A DNA stretch of 64,000 nucleotides from Thalassia testudinum (GCA_037157565.1 JAZHRO010000036.1:129402001-129466000); one strand, 5' to 3'; positions 46,781-58,280 are shown, numbered from the stretch's first letter. The notes: generated by a model not told the origin, from the sequence alone. Numbers and translations: made by a program.

Positions 46781-48092
46781 GGGATCAATTTGACCAAAAT
46801 CCAACTTGCGCCTCCTAGTATACTCTAATGGTGCTTCCAATCAGGGATTCAATGACCGTCTTCCCAGCATAAACTAATAGAAGGTCGGAAGGACTGGGGA
46901 TAGGGACCCTGCAACACAACAAAACAAGGCTGTCCTTAAGTGGGGTAACCTAAGAATTTACTGACTCCCAAAACTTGCTTTAAGACTGTAAATGATTTAC
47001 TCTACTTGCATCTGTTCAATCCAACCAGTTAGGAGGGACTGAGGAGAAGGTTCTTTCTTTGGCTTTCGCCTCCGGTTCCTAGTGTACCCCCCAGCCGCAA
47101 TTGTTTGATGCTACTCCCGTAGCTAGACATCAGATTAATCAGTACAAGTAGGTTAATCAAAGACAATCTTAGACTAGGCTCTGAAGAGCGAATCAGACCT
47201 TAAGGGCAACGTCTACTCAATTTTATTAAGGCCTAGGATTGTGGTACCTTTGGAATATGATGGGCCCTTAAAATGGGTTGTGCCCTTAATGATTGATTGA
47301 GATTTGTGTAAGTGCATGCACAACCAAGGTTTTCAGGCAAGATTATTGGTGATGCATGGATTTTAATGTTCAAATCTTGCTTAAGTAGCTTTTAGGGTTT
47401 CAAATTAGGTGGATTGCAATCAAGTTTCTAGGCAAACCAAGTTGTCAAACACAGGTGAATATTGTTTTCCTTTAAAATAAGAAAGAAAGTGGAGTGCATG
47501 GAATAGACCTAGATTGAAAATCCTAAGGAGGAGCTACTTGATGAGTTAATTTTAAGTAGAGTGGTGCGGCCCAAACAACTCAAACAATTGACCACAAATG
47601 CACCACTAAGTTAGGCACTCAAAGATGGTTAACCTAGAATGATTTCTACTCTTTTATGTGTTGCTTTGTGTGTACCGGTTCCACAGATCAGAACCCGGTT
47701 GAGTAGAAACAAATCAATTTGATTAAGTTCCTTGAATGTGGGTGTATGTTGTGTGTTTGTTGAAAATTGCCCCACAAGATTATCTTTTTGTTATTTTTTT
47801 TTATATAAATGAGGGTGGAATGAATGTGAGTGAGAATCTAAACAACCAAACTATTTGTAGGATTTATGCAAACACCTAGGTTAATTGAAATTTGGATTTA
47901 ATGTGACGAATGAAATCTATGGAGAGGGAAAGAATGGGTAGCACTTATAGTTGTCTTCAACTGCACTTTACTCCAGTCTACCGCTTGATGATTCCTTGAT
48001 GGAGGTCTCTGCAAAACAATAGACACAAGAGAAAGCAAGTTAGAAAATAATAAAGTGCAAGAAATGCGAAAAGAAGATCATAAATCATTGCC
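46781..48092 (-). other. Untranslated leader of D
   Basis: Non-coding. On the minus strand it holds the GGAACCGGAGGCGAAAGCC and AAGAAAGAACCTTC block (47081-47045), shared with C and E, and further segments shared with C. Confidence 0.75.
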
Positions 48093-48110
48093 TCCCCGGC
48101 AACGTTGCCA
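48093..48110 (-). other. Primer-binding site of D
   Basis: The minus strand reads TGGCAACGTTGCCGGGGA, three bases after the LTR; the tRNA-Asp complement with two changes. Confidence 0.82.
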
Positions 48111-48113
48111 AAA

Positions 48114-49784
48114 TATTACACGTACGAGTTGCTACGCTAACGTGTTTGGTTTTTTGAAACCTTGTCGTTGTAGCTTGAAAGCGAAGAACTCATGTTCAAC
48201 AAATAAAATTTATACCGAAATTGAAATTCCGAGTCGAACACAGGGAGGCTACGTCAATCTATATTCGTAATAATATTTCTTTAGAATTTTTCTTGAAAAG
48301 CGAGGCGATGTAATTACAATGAACTATAACAACAATCAGACTAAAAAAAGGGAGAGAGAGAGAGAGAGAAAACATGCATTCAATAATTCAAAATGTTTAT
48401 ATAATAAAACCAAATAAGATTACACTAGAAAGCAGGAAATTAGCTACACTAGAAAGCAGGAAAATTCTACACTAGAAAGCTGTAAAGAAGAATGGGAGAG
48501 AGAAGTTATCCTCCTCGATGATCGCTTGGAGGATGAGTTGGGTGGGATGACGCCTAGACGAAGGAGGATGCAGCAGGACGAAGGAGGACGAAGTAGAAGA
48601 ACGGGAACGGGACAGCACGTCATCGTCGTCGCGGGATCCACTTCCGAACGGGGGACGGAAATTTGACTTTATCTTGCAAGAAGCATCCCGGGTGTGGGAC
48701 AACCTTCTCTTGAGCTTTGGAGAGGTAGAGAAGAGAGGGAAGGGATGAGAATTTCGTGTGAAGAGGGTCTCATTTTATAATTGCAAGGAGTGGGGGCAAT
48801 TTGGTCATTACATCTTTAAAAACATTAATTCAGGACCTTTAGTGACGGATAAAACCGTCTCTAAAGGTCTGAACGTGGGCTTAGTGGGCGACGCATGTGC
48901 GCCCGTTCGCTTGCCCGCGCGCGCAATGCACGCGCATGTTCAGCCATCCTCACGATCATACGGCTTTGATCACGCCTTCGCCCGCCTCGCTACGCACCCG
49001 CCCGCGTGCAATGACACGTCCTCGTTGCACGTGCAATAGCGCGTGGGCGCTATCGGGTGATCTGGGTCACCCACAGCCGCTTGGGCGGTCGCCTTTAATT
49101 GCGCGCACCAGCAGATCGAGAGTCGAACTCGCGTCCTGTGAACGCGCAATGCCTCACGACCACTGCGCTGCGCGGTGGAAAGTGTCGCACGGATGATTTA
49201 AGGTGCATGCGTCCACAGCCATTGGATCAAGATCCAACGGCGGAGAAGTGGCGCTCTGATTGAAGAAGAGAAGGTGCGGCGGTGCTTGAGGGCCAATTGG
49301 ATGGCTGAGATGGTGCCACGTGATGCCATCTCGGCCGTCCATCTTCTTGATGATGTAGATGGTGCCACGGGTGTCGAATTGAGTCGATTTTCACGCTGTT
49401 AGGCTGCGATCGTCGATCCGAATCCATCTGTGTGGTCAGATTTGTCGTTTGAAGTGTGGATTCACACCATCTTAGCCCTTGATCTTCTAGGGTTCCCCGG
49501 TCACTATCTGATGCTACAGATGTTCGATTAGGGCGATCTTGGAGTCGTTGAACTCCAATCGTCGCCTTGATCACATCTGTATAGTTGGATCTTCGATCCG
49601 AGGCCCTGATAAAAAGCTTTCCTTGTCCATGAACATAAAAGGAGATAATTAACCTCCATTTTATTCAAACTACTCTAAATGCAAGATGATGCATGTTTTG
49701 CAATATTTATAGCATGCAATGTAATCCTATGCTTAAGAACATGCATAAATAGACATCTTAAGTAGTGTAAACATGTTTACATCA
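48114..49784 (-). repeat. 5' LTR of D (1671 bp)
   Basis: On the minus strand it starts TGATGTAAACATGTTTACAC at 49784 and ends ACGTGTAATA at 48114, where the 3' LTR has ACGTGCAACA. TATA box at 48773-48779, tRNA-like module at 49091-49165. Confidence 0.93.
48773..48779 (-). promoter_or_regulatory. TATA box in D 5' LTR
   Basis: The minus strand reads TTATAAAATGAGACC, a slightly changed form of the box in the other C/D LTRs. Confidence 0.55.
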
Positions 49785-49789
49785 TAGCC

Positions 49790-50475
49790 CAATAACTGAG
49801 GAAACTGATTTTATTTGGGCTCACATTATGGATCCAGAATCGCATTTTCTGGAGGATTCAATTCAATGTCCTGATTGTCAGTTACACCCCATTGAGCTTA
49901 TCGATGATTCTGTTTCTAAGATAATTAGACCCAAGCCAATTCTAATTCAGCCACATCATTTAGGCTTGGAGATTTCAGATGGGGTGATTAATATGCAAGA
50001 GGTCCTGGAATTTGACATGCTGAATGAGGAGGATAGGAGCTGGGAAATTTTGATTTGGGAAGTAAGTTCTGGAGGAAGTAGAAGACTGAGTCGAAGGGTT
50101 CCTATTAAGTTGAAACCATCAAATCGAAACCCTTACGACATTTGTTCTGAGGATGTCGAACCCAAGCACACATTCAATGATTATCCTTTTAAGCTTGATT
50201 TCTTTGTAGTCTGACTTTTTGGTCTTGGGTTGCATCCTCATAAATCATAGGTCAGACCCCGCTTGCATACTGATTTTAGGTTTTGGGTAATTTTTATCCA
50301 AAACCTGAGATATTCTCGATTATGGGCTATGGGTCTGCACCACAATCTGGTTCGCATTTGTAGACATCTGTTGACAGGTCAGAAGTTTCCTATGTTTATT
50401 CTGATTCTAACCTACACCTGTGAATTCTTTATTTCTCTTCTTTGTATAGTATGCCTAGCTGAAGGCACTAAATTC
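49790..50475 (+). pseudogene. Acidic ORF of element C, 3' part
   Basis: The frame of 34873-35879 resumes at 49790 once D and one TSD are removed, reading PITEETDFIWAHIMDPES, then HPIELIDDSVSKIIRPKP, GVINMQEVLEFDMLNEEDRS and a stop at 50212-50214. In the same frame after this and one more stop, 50263-50460 encodes AMGLHHNLVRICRHLLTG. This resembles the C-terminal GFGLHHQPVDLNKHLVG of the A protein, and is followed by the same post-ORF nucleotide motif. I infer that the original ORF reached about 50475 and that C and A proteins are distant relatives. The match is short, so this is tentative. No known domain is seen. Confidence 0.55.
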
Positions 50476-51795
50476 AGCATGTATACAGTTCTTTTTAGTT
50501 TTTATCTCATAGCAGACTTGACATTCACGCAATTCAGGTTCTTTCTACTCTATTCCACTCTATTTTATGTCTTTTTAATATAATGAGGACATTGCATTAG
50601 ATAGGCATGGGGGGGTGGATATTCATCTCTGAATTTATTCATTAGCTCCATAAATTTATTTTATTTATTTAAAAAAATGTGGAATTAGGAAAGAGAACTT
50701 GGGTTTAAGAAAATTTTCATTCTTAGGAAATACTATATTATGATTTGAACAAAAGACCCTTCAGGTCTTCAGACTTAATCAGCCTGTGTATCCATTAAAA
50801 TGTGGATTTGTCTTTCGAGTCTTCACCATCTGAATTCTATTTTAATTGGAGTAAATAAGTTTGGGTGATAAGTACATGACTTATCAACCCGCCCTCTGAT
50901 TTGAGGGAACTTTGAGTTTTTAGCATCTACACACTTTCTTTGCACTGACTCATTGTTCGACGATTCTAACGGAAATTGGGTAGCTAATGAACCTTTTAGG
51001 GTGATATGGCTCGCAAGTTATCGTAGGTAACATCCCATAGGTAGGTTGTCCAGAGCCCAGTCACTGGACCTTTCTCTTTTTGCTGCCTTTAGGTAAATCT
51101 TAGACCAGGGAAGCTGCCTACTTAAAAAAAAATAAAAGAGAGAGAAAAGAAAAAAAGAAATAAGTCACACTTCACCGCACGAGTATGGCTGGCAAGTTGT
51201 CGGTGGTAACAGCTCATCGACCGGTTGTCCAGAACCCAGCTCAATAAATGCACTGAAAATTCCCAAAACACTTAGGAAGAAGTGGAGAAGTAGAATAAAT
51301 CGGGGAGATATACACTGGATTCACACTTGTGTTGACCCCATAAAAAATTAAAAGTAGGGAGAAAGCTACCGGTTGTAAAGATACACCTTTAGGTAGAATT
51401 CTTTTTTAGGTCACCTAGAGGCGTAGAAATCCGAAGTCTGTTTTAACTGTCGGTCAACGAGTCTATCACATTCACAATAAGATGCTTAGAACTTAGGGCT
51501 CTCATCAAATCTTGGGTGAGTTGAATAGCCGTAGAAAGCCACTCGTAAACCCTAAAACTTGAAAATCTAAAAAAATTAGAAAAGAGGAAAAAAGATAAAA
51601 AGAAATTCTTCTTTGAATATGGCAAGGGCTTGAGGCGGTATGCATTTTGGCAGATACTCGGACACTATTGTCTCTTTGAAAGTTCAGATCTTAAGTAGAC
51701 ATTTTCTTAGTAATTGAAAATAACTCAAGCCCAAATAATCCAACCTGATTCTTTTATAAATAGCATATAGTTTTTGCTAGGAACTAGCAAAAGAT
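50476..51795 (+). other. 3' non-coding interior of C
   Basis: No gene seen. It holds the internal polypurine copy AGGCATGGGGGGG (50603-50615) after AATGAGGACATTGC. Two diverged copies of a roughly 55-bp motif (51009-51062 and 51187-51239; GCAAGTT.TCG...GGTAAC...GGTTGTCCAGA) follow, also found in D and E. Confidence 0.75.
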
Positions 51796-51808
51796 AGGCA
51801 TGGGGGTA
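51796..51808 (+). other. 3' polypurine tract of C
   Basis: AGGCATGGGGGTA directly before the 3' LTR. Confidence 0.88.
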
Positions 51809-53489
51809 TGATATAAACATGTTTACACTACTTAAGATGTCTATTTATGCATGTTCTTAAGCATAAGATTGCATTGCATGCTATAAATATTGCATAACAT
51901 GCATCATCTTGCATTTAGAGTAGTTTGAATAAAATGGAGGTTAATTATCTCCTTTTATGTTCATGGACAAGGCAAGCTTTTTATCGAGGCCTCGGATTGA
52001 AGATCCAACTATACAGATGTGATCAAGGCGACGATTGGAGTTCAACGACTCCAAGATCGCCTTAATCGAACATCTGTAGCATCAGATAGTGACCGGGGAA
52101 CCCTAAAAGATCAAGGGCCAAGATGGTGTGAATCCACACTTCAAACGATAAATCCGACCACATGGATGGATACGGATCGACGATCGCAGCCTAACAGTAT
52201 GAAAATCGACTCAATCCGACACCCGTGGCACCATCTACATCATCAAGAAGATGGACGGCCTAGATGGCACCACGTGGAACCATCTCAGCCATCCAACCAG
52301 CCCTCAGGACCGCCACTGCCTCTCCAAAGAAAATCCAACGCGCGATCTGGGCCGTTGGATCTTAATCCAACGGTCCTGATCGCGTGTTCAAATGTTCAGC
52401 CGCCCGCACGTCCATGCGTGCAGCGTAGTGGATAAGGTGCTCGGTCGCCTTCAGACGCATGTTCAAATCCACATGCACAGGCGAGCGGGCGCGAGAAGCG
52501 TCGGATCATCATCAAATGGCTACGCGCGCTCGATAGCACTCACGCGCCATTAGACACGTGGTGAAGACGCGGCATCACACGCAATGAGGTGCATGGCTGT
52601 GGCGGGCGATGGGTGCATCTTAGTCGTTCGATCTCGCGATCGAACGACCGAGATTTAAAGTACGTGAACGCATGTTAAGGAGTGGAAGGCAAGTGGGCAC
52701 GCGTGCGCCGCCCATGAAGGCCACGTTTGAACCTTTAGCGACGGTTTTATCCGTCACTAAAGGTCCTGAATTAATGTTTTTAGAGTTGTAATGACCAAAT
52801 TGCCCTACTCCTTGCAACTATAAAAGGAAACTCCCTCCATACGAAATTATCATCCCTTCCTTCTCTTCTCTCCCTCTCGGAAGCTCAAGAGATGCTTGTC
52901 CCACACCTGGGATGCTTCTTGCGAGATAAAGTCAAATTTTTTGCCCCCCTTTCGAAAGCGGACCCTGTGACGACGACGACGTGTTGCCCCATTCCCATTC
53001 TTCCGCTTCGTCCTCCTTCGTCCTACTCTATCCTCCTTCGTCCAGGCGTTGTCCCGTCCGGCTCGTCCTCCAAGCGACCGTTGAGGAGGATATCTCTCTT
53101 CCCATTCTCTTTACTGCTTTCTCGAGTAGATTTACTGCTTTCTAGTGTAATCATTTTCCCGCTTTCTATTCATAATATTTAGTGTAATGAACAATCCTTT
53201 CGATAATGAATTCCATGTGCATTCTATATCTCTTTTGATTTTTGTTTGTACTATTCTCTCTCTCTCTTCTATTTATTGTAAATAGTTAGATAGTTCTAAT
53301 CAATTAATTTACTTCGTGACAAATAAAACAAACACGTGTTTTTTAATCGAACGTCCACCTCCCTATGTTCGACCTAGGATTTCTATTCCAGTATAAATTT
53401 TATTTGTTGAACACGAGTTCTTCACTTTCATACTGCGATGACAGGTTTTCAAAACCAAACATGTTAGCGTAGCAACTCGGCATTCAACA
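51809..53489 (+). repeat. 3' LTR of C
   Basis: It starts TGATATAAACATGTTTACAC and ends GGCATTCAACA. It carries the near-perfect inverted repeat at 52731-52764 and a tRNA-like module at 52416-52478 whose B box has decayed to TGTTCAAATCC. Confidence 0.93.
52819..52825 (+). promoter_or_regulatory. TATA box in C 3' LTR
   Basis: CTATAAAAGGAAAC, 55 bp after the inverted repeat. Confidence 0.6.
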
Positions 53490-53494
53490 TGCCC

Positions 53495-54904
53495 CCATTG
53501 CTCCACACCTCCATCCACCTCGCCAACCACCCTACATCCTCTGCAATACTCACTGATCATAATCCCCTACTTCATTCACTCCATTGACCACCCAAACATC
53601 CCACCAAACCACCCACACACACGGCCATAGAGAGCCCTAGACACACCATCAAATTTGTCCCCACTCCACGCCAACCACCGCAGTACACTCATCGTGCCTC
53701 GGTGAATCTCCCTGGATGTTTTGACGTGGCCACAAGGCCGTTCTCATGTTTATAGGTTCAAGCACACCAGCCACCATGGACGAAGAGCTTGAAGCTCGCT
53801 TGCTGTGCTCCAGCTGCCACTGTTCTAGGCGAGAGGCCCAGGTGACGTGGACTTAAGGCACGGACGTGCTCAGCTTCCCAATTGGAGCCAAAAGCCCTTG
53901 CAGCTTCGCGAATTGAAGAGGACACTTGCTGCTGCGACACATGCAAGGGAGGTGGGACATTTAGTCCCACCTCGAAACTGGATGAGCGGGCATGTGCGCA
54001 TAAAAGGAATTTCTGCCAGAGGCTTATCGCCTCCAACTCACGGGGTGAGGTCCCTCTCTGGCCTCGTCCGCGGCACTGTCCACGCAGACCTGGCCACGAC
54101 CCGTTTACCCGACCGACTCACTCCTCGCTCACCACCCACGCCGGTGAGCTTGGACCCGGGTCTCCGTTAGGTTAGATTACCCAAACCAGCTGTGGCTCTG
54201 GGAGACCGAATCGAAATAGAGAAGAGAGAGAGAGGAATGCTACGTAGGGGAAGGGGGGTTTTGCCTTGGAAAGCTTAAGCTCGACACTTAGCCAAATCAG
54301 AGAGGAAGAAGCGGAGGTCAGCCAAAGAAGGAAGAAAGAAGCCAAGGAAGAAGAAAGAAGAAGGAAGAAACTGAGGTTCGTAATGCAAGGGAAGAAGCTA
54401 AAGAAGAAGAAGCAGAAGGCAGAGAAAGACAAGAAGGAAGAAAGTCAGAGGAAAGGCAACGGAAGGAATCAAAGCCAGAGAAGGAGCCAACAACAGAGAA
54501 GCCAGAGAACAAAGAAGGAAGAAGAAGCTAAAGAAGAAAAAGGCTAAAAGTAGAAGAGAAGAGAAGGGAAGAGAAAGAAGAAGGAAAAATCAGAGCAAAG
54601 CACTGTACCACATAACCTTTAAGATGTCTAATTTTGTAATCAGATGTCCATTTTTTTTCATAAGCTCTCCATTGTTTTATTTACAATTAAGCTCCATATA
54701 CTCTTGCTTTACATTCTTAATTAGATTTTGAGTAGTACTATGTGTTCAATTTGCATTTATTATTGAGATTAGTACGTGAATTCCATTTGCTCCCTGTGTT
54801 CGACCTCAGACTTTAAATTCGAGTAATAAAATTATTTTTTTTTAACACTTTTTCAGCTGTACTATAACGCGATATTCTTAAATATCGATTTAGCGCTCCC
54901 AATA
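53495..54904 (+). repeat. 3' LTR of B, second segment
   Basis: It continues the B LTR after C, collinear with 14364-15479 and 25539-25848. It preserves the empty site of A (AAATCAGAGCAAAG near 54590) and ends CCCAATA, with CA mutated to TA. A purine-rich stretch runs 54288-54590. Confidence 0.9.
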
Positions 54905-54909
54905 GTGAC

Positions 54910-56086
54910 CCATCTCCACCTGGGAGGAACTGAGGCATGCTTTCTTGAAGAAAATTTTCCCCATAGGTAAGACCAATGCCCTCAGAAGAGCCATTACCAC
55001 ATTTACACTACAAGGTGGGGAACAATTCCATGAGGCGTGGGAAAGATTTAATGAATTATTGAGGAAATGCCCACACCATGAGGTTCCTAGGTGGCAATTG
55101 GCCCAGATCTTCTACCATGGTCTGGATAGCAACCTTAGGAACTTTGTTGATGCCTCATGTGGAGGCAACTTTTTGAACAAAGATGAGGAGAGTACGTTTG
55201 AATTCTTTGAGTCCATGAGTGAAAGCTCACTCAACAATGCCTCCATGACCCAATTTAATCAATCTAGTCAACCCCGTGGTGGGATCTATGAAGTGCAAGC
55301 CAATTATGGAACGGTTGACATGGACATTATAGCCAAGAAGTTGGATCGAGTTGAGTTGGTAGACAAAAAGATTGATGAACTGCTAAACCAGACCAGAAAC
55401 CCGCTACATACCCTCTCCCTAGCAAAGGGAGCACACAATGAAGATTTGGTGCAGCCAATGAACCAGATACACCTGGAACAACCCCTGACAAAGTTCCAGG
55501 GAGGGACCTTTGCTCCCTCAGACATTGATTACTCTCTCCCCTCCCCCTCAGCACCTTCTATCTTTAAAGATGTCTAGGTCATCCAAGGTTACTCCAAACC
55601 TGACCCCTTCTCCAAAACCTACAATGCCGGATAGCATAATCACTTGAATTTCGCCTGGACGAACCAAAAATCGAACCAATTCTAGAACCAACCCAGGCCA
55701 AACCCCCCTCCTATCAGCAAGGTCCCCCGGTTAGACCACCCTATAATCAGAATAGGAAAGCCCCTCCCCCACAAAACCAAATGGACATGTTGATAAAAAT
55801 GATGGTTGATATGAATCAGAAACATCAGGAGGAAATGGCATTAGTGAAGGGACAGTTGAGCCAGTTATTGGATTGCAAACAACATGGATCCCTTCCTTCT
55901 CAGCCACAACTGAACCTGAGAAATGTGATCAACAAAGGCCCCAATTCTCAAGGGTTCCAAGCCAATCCTGGACATGCCCACTTGGTCCAGCAAGCCCCAC
56001 AAACACTGCCTGGGTTTGGTGCTTCTTCTTCCTCTTCTTCTTAAAGATCTACCCATGGTCCAAACCCCTCTGCCAACGCAGTTACC
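54910..56086 (+). pseudogene. gag: gag of E, C-terminal part
   Basis: It resumes the frame broken at 13032: PISTWEELRHAFLKK, TNALRRAITTFTLQGGEQF, CPHHEVPRWQLAQIFYHGL and FVDASCGGNFLNKDEES, as in D gag. The open run 54910-55577 ends in a TAG. Afterwards SNQF-type and YNAG*HNHLNFAWTN sequence (the conserved YNPGWRNHPNF motif, with stop) appears, then a frameshift leads to the Gln-rich MIKMMVDMNQKHQEEMALVK helix (55781-56044). Gag forms the particle shell. This copy is broken by stops, a frameshift and the B insertion. It is more similar to D than to H. Confidence 0.88.
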
Positions 56087-57110
56087 TTGAGAAGTGGCAC
56101 TAAAACCCAGGAACCCAAGTGGCTGACCCCTCCCTTGACCTCACTTCCTGAGATACCTGACTTTGGGGATGAGCGAAAGGAACCCAAGGACCTGGAGACT
56201 GACCCGATTCAAACCCAAACACCATACCCTAAGGCCTTGGAGAAAAGGAAGAAAGGGAAAGTTGTAGCTGAGAATGAGGAGCTATTGGTGATTTTGAAAC
56301 AAGTCCAAATTAATATTCCTCTCCTCGAAGCAATTAAACATATCCCGGCTTACGCTAAGTTCTTGAAGGATGTCTGTACGCCGAAACGTAAGCCAAAAAC
56401 TCAAGCACCTAGGAAGGTAGTACTCTCCGAATAAGCTAGTTTAGTGATATTGAGTAGCTTGCCTCCCAAATGAACTGACCTAGGAGCACCCCTGATTTCT
56501 TGTAATATCGGGGCCATGACATTTGATAGAGCGCTCTTGGACTTAGGTGCTTCGATCAACCTCATCCCGATTACCCTGTATCACCAGTTTGGATTTGGAG
56601 AAGTGAAACCCACACCTATGACTATCCAATTGGTTGATAGATCTGTGAAAACCCCGAAGGGGGTCATCAAAGACGTGATTGTTCGGGTCAAGGACTTCTA
56701 CTTCCCGGTCGACTTTTTTGTCCTCGACATGGAAGTCCCCGAACAACTACAGAACATACCCATCATCCTGGGCAGACCCTTCTTAGCTACGACTAAGGCG
56801 AACATTGATTGCGACACGGGATGCATGGAAATCGCCTTTGGGGACAAGAAGATGCAATTGGATATCTTCAGGGCAGCTAAGTCTTTTGATTGTGGCTGGG
56901 TTGGGGAGAATGATCCCGTGGAACCCTTGGTTGAAGAATGCCTCACTCTTAGCTCTTCAGCAGACTATCTGACTCAACCAGTTGATGACTACCCTGAACC
57001 ACCCCAACCTGTGGAGGTTGACCTATGTAGAGCTGATTACCTTTAGCAACCCCCAATTGAGGAGATTGATGTTGATCAACTTCCCCCTTTCCCCTACCCA
57101 TCAAATGTTG
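56087..57110 (+). pseudogene. pol: Aspartic protease and linker of E
   Basis: 56087-56434 encodes the pre-protease segment NEELLVILKQVQINIPLLEA and AYAKFLKDVCTPKRKPK, ending in a TAA. Two stops later 56516-57046 holds the protease: MTFDRALLDLGASINLIPI (active-site DLGAS), VKDFYFPVDFFVLDMEVPE and IILGRPFLATTKANIDCDTG, followed by an acidic Pro-rich linker (VDDYPEPPQPVEVD) ending in TAG. All pieces are in one frame, so only nonsense changes interrupt it. Same domain order as D. Confidence 0.88.
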
Positions 57111-58280
57111 TCCCACCTACACCCGAACTAAAACCTTTGCCTGATAACCTCAAGTATGTCTTCCGAGGACCTGACTAGACCTTCCCTGTGATTATCTATG
57201 CCCACTTAACTAAGGATCAAGAACTTAGGTTGACTGCAACCCTCTCTGAATATCAGGCAGCCATTAGGTGGACAATTTCTGACCTAAGGGGAATTAACCC
57301 TACCTATTGCACTCACAAGATCTATTTGGAAGATGGGGCTCAACCTTCTTGCCAGATGCAAAGGCGATTGAACCCGAATATGCTAGAGGTCATTAAAAAA
57401 GAGATAATCAAGTGGCTTGATGCAAATATCATTTACTCGATTTCCGATAGCCCCTGGGTGAGCCCCACTCAAGTGGTACCCAAGAAAGCTAGGCTCACAG
57501 TGGTCACCAATGACCGGGGCGAATCCATCCCCACCCGTACCTCTACCACATGGCGATTTTGTATGACTATAGGAAGCCTAATGAGATCACCAAGAAAGAT
57601 CATTTCCCTCTACCATTCATTGACTAGATTCTTGAGTGATTGGTAGGGTAGAAATATTTTTGCTTCCTGGATGGATATTCAGGATATAACCAAGTTGCTA
57701 TCACACCAGAGGATCAAGAGAAGACCACATTCACTTGCTCGTATGGCACATTCACATTTCGTCGTATGCCATTCGGGTTATGTAATGCACCCGCTACCTT
57801 TCAGCATTGCATGCTAGCCATTTTTTCGGAAATGGTGGGTGAATACCTGGAGGTCTTTATGGATGATTTCTCCATGTTTAGGAATGCATTTGACCATTCT
57901 CTTAGCAACTTAGGGAAGATCCTAAAGTGATGTATCAAGGTCAACCTGGTTTTAAGCTGGGAAAAGAGCCATTTCATGGTTCAGGAAGGAATTGTCCTTG
58001 GTCACATCATCTAGCATAGGGGCATCGAAGTGGATTGAGCTAAGGTTGATTTAATTTCCAAACTTCCACCCCCTAGCTTAGTCAACCAAATCCGATCTTT
58101 CCTAGGACATGTTGGCTTCTATAGAAGGTTCATTAAGGATTTTTCCAAACTTTCTAAGCCCTTGACTGACCTTCTAGCCAACGATGCCCTTATTCACATG
58201 ACACCTGATTACATCAAGGCTTACAACACTCTTAGGGAAACAATCTCCACTGCACCTATTTTACAACCCTCGAATTGGTC
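57111..58280 (+). pseudogene. pol: Reverse transcriptase of E
   Basis: 57188-57560 encodes the N-terminal part: WTISDLRGINPTYCTHKIYL, RRLNPNMLEVIKKEIIKWLD, SDSPWVSPTQVVPKKA. A frameshift near 57560 disrupts the WRFCxDYRK motif. The rest is readable in another frame: KDHFPLPFID, FCFLDGYSGYNQV, TFTCSYGTFTFRRMPFGLCN and the active-site motif FMDD at 57856-57867, then QIRSFLGHVGFYRRFIKDFSK. At least eight in-frame stops occur. It is a clear RT pseudogene of the Athila type, older than that of D judging by stop density. Confidence 0.9.

Larger units (their letters stand above)
35885..49784 (-). mobile_element. Element D: Athila-like gag-pol element inside C
   Basis: A 13.9-kb minus-strand element with perfect TSD TAGCC (35880-35884, 49785-49789). 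The 5' LTR is on the right (48114-49784) and the 3' LTR on the left (35885-37532). Gag, protease, RT, RNase H and integrase are all recognisable in order, with K inserted between RT and RNase H. Removing one TSD rejoins the C reading frame exactly. LTRs are of the same family as those of C. Confidence 0.95.
32006..53489 (+). mobile_element. Element C: non-autonomous LTR element, interrupted by D
   Basis: LTRs of 1681 bp at 32006-33686 and 51809-53489 (equal length) with a perfect TSD TGCCC (32001-32005, 53490-53494). Without D (13.9 kb plus TSD) C is about 7.6 kb. The interior has a PBS, a leader, an acidic broken ORF and a 3' non-coding region; no gag or pol motif is present. LTRs and leader match the gag-pol element D, its probable helper type. 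Confidence 0.94.
13033..54904 (+). mobile_element. Element B: non-autonomous LTR element, twice interrupted
   Basis: LTRs start TGATGGGAACAC at 13033 and 30639. The 5' LTR ends at 25848 (CCCAACA) and the 3' LTR at 54904 (CCCAATA). The target duplication is GAGAC (13028-13032) against GTGAC (54905-54909), one mismatch. A lies inside the 5' LTR and C inside the 3' LTR. Without them B is about 10.3 kb, with an interior of about 4.8 kb holding no gag or pol, only a broken relative of the A ORF. LTR divergence is visibly larger than in A, so B is older. Confidence 0.92.

Noticed and set aside
50263..50583. Membrane-protein-like frame (hydrophobic, env-like?) downstream of the C ORF
   Set aside because: The hydrophobic run lies in T-rich DNA. 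The first part fits better as the in-frame C-terminus of the C ORF after nonsense mutations. No envelope motif seen.
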